A stretch of 64,000 bases of DNA from an uncultured Alphaproteobacteria bacterium (lineage in GTDB: Bacteria > Pseudomonadota > Alphaproteobacteria > Rs-D84): positions 1 to 64,000 of the forward strand of contig CALXWX010000004.1 of the NCBI GenBank assembly GCA_944392565.1, in the 5' to 3' direction. Position 1 is the stretch's first letter; each line of letters starts with the position of its first letter. Shown here piece after piece: positions 59,733-64,000 of the stretch. The notes under the pieces were generated by a model. The model saw only the letters and a list, made by a program, of their open reading frames with translations, was not told where the DNA came from and ran no database searches. Position numbers and translations under genes: made by a program.

Positions 59733-62700
59733 ATGAAAGGAATCAGATTATTTTTAACTGCATGCTTTGCATTCATTGGGATTCAATGTGCATATGCTGA
59801 TGACGATGACACCGCACGCGCGGCGACGCGGCGCAGCGCGACAACAACGGTCGTATCCAATCGTGGTCAATCTGGCGCCACATCTGTATCATCGCGAACA
59901 AATGCAACATCTGGGATATCACGTGCGACAACCCGCCAACCAAATAACGACACATCACAAAATGTACGCGAACGCACCACAACGGCGCGAACTGGCGTTG
60001 TCATTCGCGACAGTGGCGCGCGTACCGCCACAGAAAATTCATCACAAACGGTATCTGCGCGCACAACATCAACTGTTATGCCACGCGCGGCGGTTAATAA
60101 ATCCAATGTAATATCTGTTCCATCTGTATCCAGTGCGCGTACTGCAACTACAAATGCCACCCGTACGGGCATCCGCACCGGTGCCACCACCACATCAAAC
60201 CCGCGTGGCAATGGCGCGACATCAACGATATCGCGTGTGGCAACTGCGACACGCAACATATCTGCCCCAAAAACATCATCTACCGCACGCAGTGCCACAT
60301 CCGGCGCCCGTGTATCGCGTGCGGCAATAACTGCCGAAGAAATAATGAACCGTGATTACACCACATGCCGTGATGTATTTTACGATTGCATGGATGAATT
60401 TTGCGCCAACAAAGACAGTCAATTAAAACGCTGTGCATGTTCTGCACGCGTAAATGAATTTGATGATGTCAAGGCACAACTGGCAGAAGTAGAAGATAAA
60501 TTACTGGATTTCAGTCAACGATTACTGACCGTTAATATGGACAAAGAAGATGCCGCCGCAATATATCAAGAAACCGAAGGCGAAATCGCATTTAATCAAG
60601 ACGATACATCTGATTCAAAAAAATTACTGGATGAAATCGCCAACAAATTAAATACAACATTTGATACCAGCAGTTTTGATGCCAACCTGGCACCTATTTC
60701 ATTATCATTGGACACAGATGCGGCATTTGACAGTCTGGATTCATTATCTGGCACATCAACAACGGCAAAATCTGGCACAGATTTATACAACGCCGCATTA
60801 CCCGTATGCCGTGAAATGGCGATGGAGGTATGCACCGCAAACGATTTATCCATCGCAGAAAGCGGATATCAAATGCTGATTGAACAAGACTGCAATACTG
60901 TTGCCAAGGCATATCAAACCCAACAAAACCAGGCACGCGAACAAATATTGGAAAGCAGCGCACTGCTGGACATGTCGCGTCTGGACGATTACCAGACCCG
61001 CAATTCTGATGATATTTTAACATGCAAACGCAAAATGCTGGATATGTTAAGCAGCACATCCGTATGCGGTGAAAACCTGGGGAAATGCTTAGACATCAGT
61101 GGTCAATATATTGATCCATCAACCGGTGAAGCAATATTAACATCCAACCTGGTCAACCTGGGCAATTTAATTACACGTCCATCCGACAATCAAACATGGA
61201 CCAGCGCACCCGGCAACGAAAAATTTGTTTCATATTTAAATTCTAAAAAGATGTTCCTGGAATCAGCAACCGAAAATTGCGAAGATATCGCCGACACCGT
61301 ATGGGATCAATTTATTGATGATGCATTGGCGCAAATAAAACTGGCACAAGAAGCCAAACTGGAAGAAGTCCGCCAGTCTTGCACCACATTAACCGCACAA
61401 TGTTTATCTGATGCCGCCGAATCACTGGAAGATTTTGATGCGCGCGCACTGTCTATATTTGGTGTGGCGGCGGATAAAACCGTAAAACAAATGTGTGCCG
61501 AAGTCCAGGCGTCATGTACCGCATTATTGGATACAGTTGATGGGGGAACCGACTGGTCATCTGGTATGACAGAAATTGCGAACGACAAAACATATGAAAC
61601 AATTTTACAAACCTGTCGCGAAGTTGGACGCAATTGCATAATACAATCATGTAAATCAATATCTGGTAATTTTGGTCTGTGTGAAAACATCCAAACATCT
61701 GTTAACAGAAAATCTATCATCAACCGTACAGCTTGCTGGGATGAAGTATATAATTGTGTTGCCAGTGCCGGCACCGATGCAATTGACCAAATAACCGCAC
61801 AATTGGTTGCAAACAGTATCATTGATGATAACGGAACATTTTATAACAATGTATATGGCATTACCCCAAATGATGAATATGTAACCACCGGACCCACCCA
61901 GGACGAAATTGCAACAATATGTATTACTGCGGATGAAACGAATTCAAAAAATTGTATATATGATATATGCCATAATGAATGCAACGGTCAAGAAAATTCA
62001 TCCCAATGTCAGATATGCCGTATCGCTGAACGTATATGGGGTAATTGTGAAACCCATCCAACCGTAAATTTAACAGAAGAAAATTCACATAATAAAATAA
62101 AAATGCCCAGTAAAAACGCTGACGATACTTTATTGTCATGGTTTGCAAAAAATACAAACACCCAAGACGCTGTTGACAGCTGCCGTGATACATCATGCGG
62201 TCCTGGATATGTTCCACGAATACTTAACAATAATACAACCATATGCGTATCCGAAGAAAGCATGAGTTATGAAAATTGGATTTGTCCGGTACCCCCATTT
62301 GAACGAACCGAACCCATTAACCCAGACGACCCCAACAGCACAAATTGCTGTGCCGCAGTAGAAGGCGATGAAGACACAATCGGGTTCCTTGAAACAAACG
62401 GTTTATGCTGCATTAATGGGTCAAAAGAAACAATCACCGGATTAGATTGGGGTACCAATACACCATATTTTAGTAAAGATAAAACATCAATGCCAACAAA
62501 TGGTTTATGTATGCCAAACAGCAAAAATATAACATTTGTTGCCGCATATCCAGATGGAGATACTTTTACATATATATTATGCATCGGCGGCGATGTTACT
62601 AATGGTGATGAAACAGCAAGAGCTGGATTTCCAAACGGGCAAACCGTCAAATGCAGCGGCAATTATGTATTGGTATCAAGATCAGGAAAATATTCGACAC

Positions 62701-62855
62701 CAAAATATGATGCCACTAACCCTAATGCATATCCAACAAACTTTTACAGAACTGCAAATGGTGATGAATGCGAACAAAATCCTGACGGCACATGGCCCAA
62801 TACACCCCAATGTAATATAACAGATCCCGCAACATGGATTATCAATTGGGAATAA
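59733..62855 (+). CDS. Large secreted Cys-module protein (paralogue of 8702)
   Basis: 1040 residues. The signal peptide MKGIRLFLTACFAFIGIQCAYA is followed by about 180 residues of Ala/Thr/Arg/Ser/Val low complexity, then the Cys module CRDVFYDCMDEFC with RCACSA, as in the 8702 protein. About 600 residues of helical, Cys-containing chain follow (ACWDEVYNCVAS, NCIIQSCKSISG), ending in CGPGY-type Cys-rich segments shared with 33532. Roughly 40 cysteines imply an oxidising compartment. Not recognised as a described family. No clear ribosome site before the ATG. Stands alone between tRNA-Leu and pth. Confidence 0.8.
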   Translation: MKGIRLFLTACFAFIGIQCAYADDDDTARAATRRSATTTVVSNRGQSGATSVSSRTNATSGISRATTRQPNNDTSQNVRERTTTARTGVVIRDSGARTATENSSQTVSARTTSTVMPRAAVNKSNVISVPSVSSARTATTNATRTGIRTGATTTSNPRGNGATSTISRVATATRNISAPKTSSTARSATSGARVSRAAITAEEIMNRDYTTCRDVFYDCMDEFCANKDSQLKRCACSARVNEFDDVKAQLAEVEDKLLDFSQRLLTVNMDKEDAAAIYQETEGEIAFNQDDTSDSKKLLDEIANKLNTTFDTSSFDANLAPISLSLDTDAAFDSLDSLSGTSTTAKSGTDLYNAALPVCREMAMEVCTANDLSIAESGYQMLIEQDCNTVAKAYQTQQNQAREQILESSALLDMSRLDDYQTRNSDDILTCKRKMLDMLSSTSVCGENLGKCLDISGQYIDPSTGEAILTSNLVNLGNLITRPSDNQTWTSAPGNEKFVSYLNSKKMFLESATENCEDIADTVWDQFIDDALAQIKLAQEAKLEEVRQSCTTLTAQCLSDAAESLEDFDARALSIFGVAADKTVKQMCAEVQASCTALLDTVDGGTDWSSGMTEIANDKTYETILQTCREVGRNCIIQSCKSISGNFGLCENIQTSVNRKSIINRTACWDEVYNCVASAGTDAIDQITAQLVANSIIDDNGTFYNNVYGITPNDEYVTTGPTQDEIATICITADETNSKNCIYDICHNECNGQENSSQCQICRIAERIWGNCETHPTVNLTEENSHNKIKMPSKNADDTLLSWFAKNTNTQDAVDSCRDTSCGPGYVPRILNNNTTICVSEESMSYENWICPVPPFERTEPINPDDPNSTNCCAAVEGDEDTIGFLETNGLCCINGSKETITGLDWGTNTPYFSKDKTSMPTNGLCMPNSKNITFVAAYPDGDTFTYILCIGGDVTNGDETARAGFPNGQTVKCSGNYVLVSRSGKYSTPKYDATNPNAYPTNFYRTANGDECEQNPDGTWPNTPQCNITDPATWIINWE

Positions 62856-62860
62856 TAATG

Positions 62861-63382
62861 TCAAAACAGTTTTATTTTTGATATTACAGAACTGATTTCA
62901 GATAGTTCTGCATCACTGAAACGCCCCAATACCCAATCTGCGGGATTTATTGGTAATCCCAAATCCCGCGGATGTCCAATTCCGATTCGAATTCTGCGAT
63001 ATTCGGCGCCAACGGCGGCATCAATTGATTTTATACCATTATGACCCGCACTGCCCCCGCCGACTTTTTCACGCATCGCGCCAACAGGCAAATCCATATC
63101 GTCATGAATCACAATTAAATTTTCAATTGGAATTTTATAAAATCGCATTAATGCCCCAACCGCCATTCCACTGTTATTCATAAATGTCTGGGGCAGCACA
63201 AATATTACACGACGCCCATCAACATTTTCAGAATATGTCAATGCATCATGTTCGCGCCGCCACGCCGCATCCACCGGGACAAAATGCCGCACAGCAATAA
63301 ACCCAACATTATGGCGGGTACGCACATACTGCGCACCTGGGTTCCCCAGTCCAACAACCAATAACGGTTTATTTTCTTGCAT
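62861..63382 (-). CDS. pth: Peptidyl-tRNA hydrolase
   Basis: 173 residues, slightly short (about 190 usual). VVGLGNPGAQYVRTRHNVGF carries the catalytic His of the family (position about 24), with LPQTFMNNSG, IHDDMDLP and GGGSAGHNGIKSI. It releases tRNA from dropped peptidyl-tRNA. The C-terminus ends early, at VISKIKLF, convergent with the 59733 gene (5-bp gap). Confidence 0.96.
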   Translation of the reverse strand: MQENKPLLVVGLGNPGAQYVRTRHNVGFIAVRHFVPVDAAWRREHDALTYSENVDGRRVIFVLPQTFMNNSGMAVGALMRFYKIPIENLIVIHDDMDLPVGAMREKVGGGSAGHNGIKSIDAAVGAEYRRIRIGIGHPRDLGLPINPADWVLGRFSDAELSEISSVISKIKLF

Positions 63383-63427
63383 ATATATCTCTTTTTTCTA
63401 TTATAATATATCACAAAGGAGAAAAAT

Positions 63428-63964
63428 ATGAATCTAAAAATTTCTGGCGCATTGGTCGCTGTATCTGCCGCATTATTCAGCACAAGTTCAAACGCCGCGT
63501 TGTTGTTTGATCCGTATATCGGACTGGGGTTTGGAATTGGTTCTGCGACAATATTTGTTGATGACGACAATGCCACAGATAATGCCCAATCGTTCAGTGC
63601 CACCGCCGGATTCGATATTCCGATTTTGCGCGTGGAACTGGAATACGATTATATGACACCAAAAGATACAAAACTGCACCTGGGGTTAATAAACGCGTAC
63701 GCCAAACTGCCAACAACCACAATCCAGCCGTATATTGGCGCGGGTATCGGTACGGTATTTGATGGCGACATGAACGGCACAGATATTGAAAAAGTCACCG
63801 CGTACCAGGGCATGTTGGGAATTACATTTAATATCCATGTACTGCCACTGAAAATTGATGTCGAAGGTCGGGTGATGTACCTGCCGAATATTTATGACAT
63901 CGCAAACATCGCGCCAGACATTCTGCAATACGAAGGCCGTCTGAAACTGCGTTACATCTTTTAA
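63428..63964 (+). CDS. Small outer-membrane beta-barrel protein
   Basis: 178 residues. The signal peptide MNLKISGALVAVSAALFSTSSNA is followed by eight or so amphipathic strands (DPYIGLGFGIGSATI, VELEYDYMT, PYIGAGIGTVF) ending in LKLRYIF, the aromatic C-terminus for Bam recognition. Resembles the OmpA/OmpW-type small barrels. Its ATG follows AAAGGAG. The last 36 bases of the window hold the start of a GC hairpin, probably its terminator. Confidence 0.85.
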   Translation: MNLKISGALVAVSAALFSTSSNAALLFDPYIGLGFGIGSATIFVDDDNATDNAQSFSATAGFDIPILRVELEYDYMTPKDTKLHLGLINAYAKLPTTTIQPYIGAGIGTVFDGDMNGTDIEKVTAYQGMLGITFNIHVLPLKIDVEGRVMYLPNIYDIANIAPDILQYEGRLKLRYIF

Positions 63965-64000
63965 CATATAAACATAAAAATATCGGGGCAAACATGCTGA

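Overview
The window reads as a chromosomal segment of a Gram-negative, probably anaerobic, host-associated alphaproteobacterium. The evidence is LPS export (LptC/LptB), a BamE-like lipoprotein, an autotransporter, several outer-membrane barrels, a full-length pyruvate:ferredoxin oxidoreductase, a CarD regulator and bacterial enolase, Rho, SecA and DnaK. The many Cys-rich secreted proteins and the moderately AT-rich sequence fit uncultured gut lineages such as the RF32/Enterousia-like group. That placement is inference from memory; no 16S rRNA gene lies here.

Layout. Positions 1 to about 6650 are an integrated mobile element whose left end is outside the window. It carries a serine recombinase, a retron-type reverse transcriptase with an overlapping XRE-family partner and a structured upstream non-coding stretch, small phage-type genes (DUF6362-like, AlpA-like, DUF6291-like replication-type, Nu1-like terminase small subunit) and a tyrosine integrase. 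There are no structural phage genes, as in phage satellites. The element ends inside a host tRNA-Arg(UCU) gene broken after the anticodon loop, and an intact tRNA-Arg(UCU) sits beside the integrase as an apparent replacement.

Positions 6.7 to 13.2 kb hold membrane and unknown genes, tRNA-Pro, a secreted Cys-module protein overlapping an arginase-family gene, a spanin-like overlapping gene pair and rho. Positions 13.3 to 28.1 kb hold ssb, a 1701-residue autotransporter, eno, tadA, rsmD, rplY, dnaK behind a heat-shock-like promoter, and secA, with two repeat-rich gaps (13.9-14.1 and 27.7-28.2 kb). Positions 28.2 to 47.2 kb hold small regulators, envelope genes (OmpA-like lipoprotein, lptC-lptB, bamE-like, ctpA, envC), nifJ, carD, a degenerate-Fic plus kinase-like gene pair, tyrS, tsf and rpsB. 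Positions 47.3 to 64 kb hold a second serine recombinase, an alpha-2-macroglobulin/PBP1C pair, a three-gene envelope operon, a tRNA-Leu with the unusual anticodon AAG preceded by two 67-nt tandem repeats, a large paralogue of the 8.7-kb Cys-module protein, pth and a small outer-membrane barrel.

The strongest candidate for an under-described system is the retron/XRE module carried as cargo on a satellite-like element with its own replacement tRNA. Secondary candidates are the two Cys-module secreted proteins, the Fic/kinase pair and the repeat-preceded tRNA-Leu(AAG). Retron msr-msd boundaries, gene families named from motif memory and small-ORF calls were not checked by any search.
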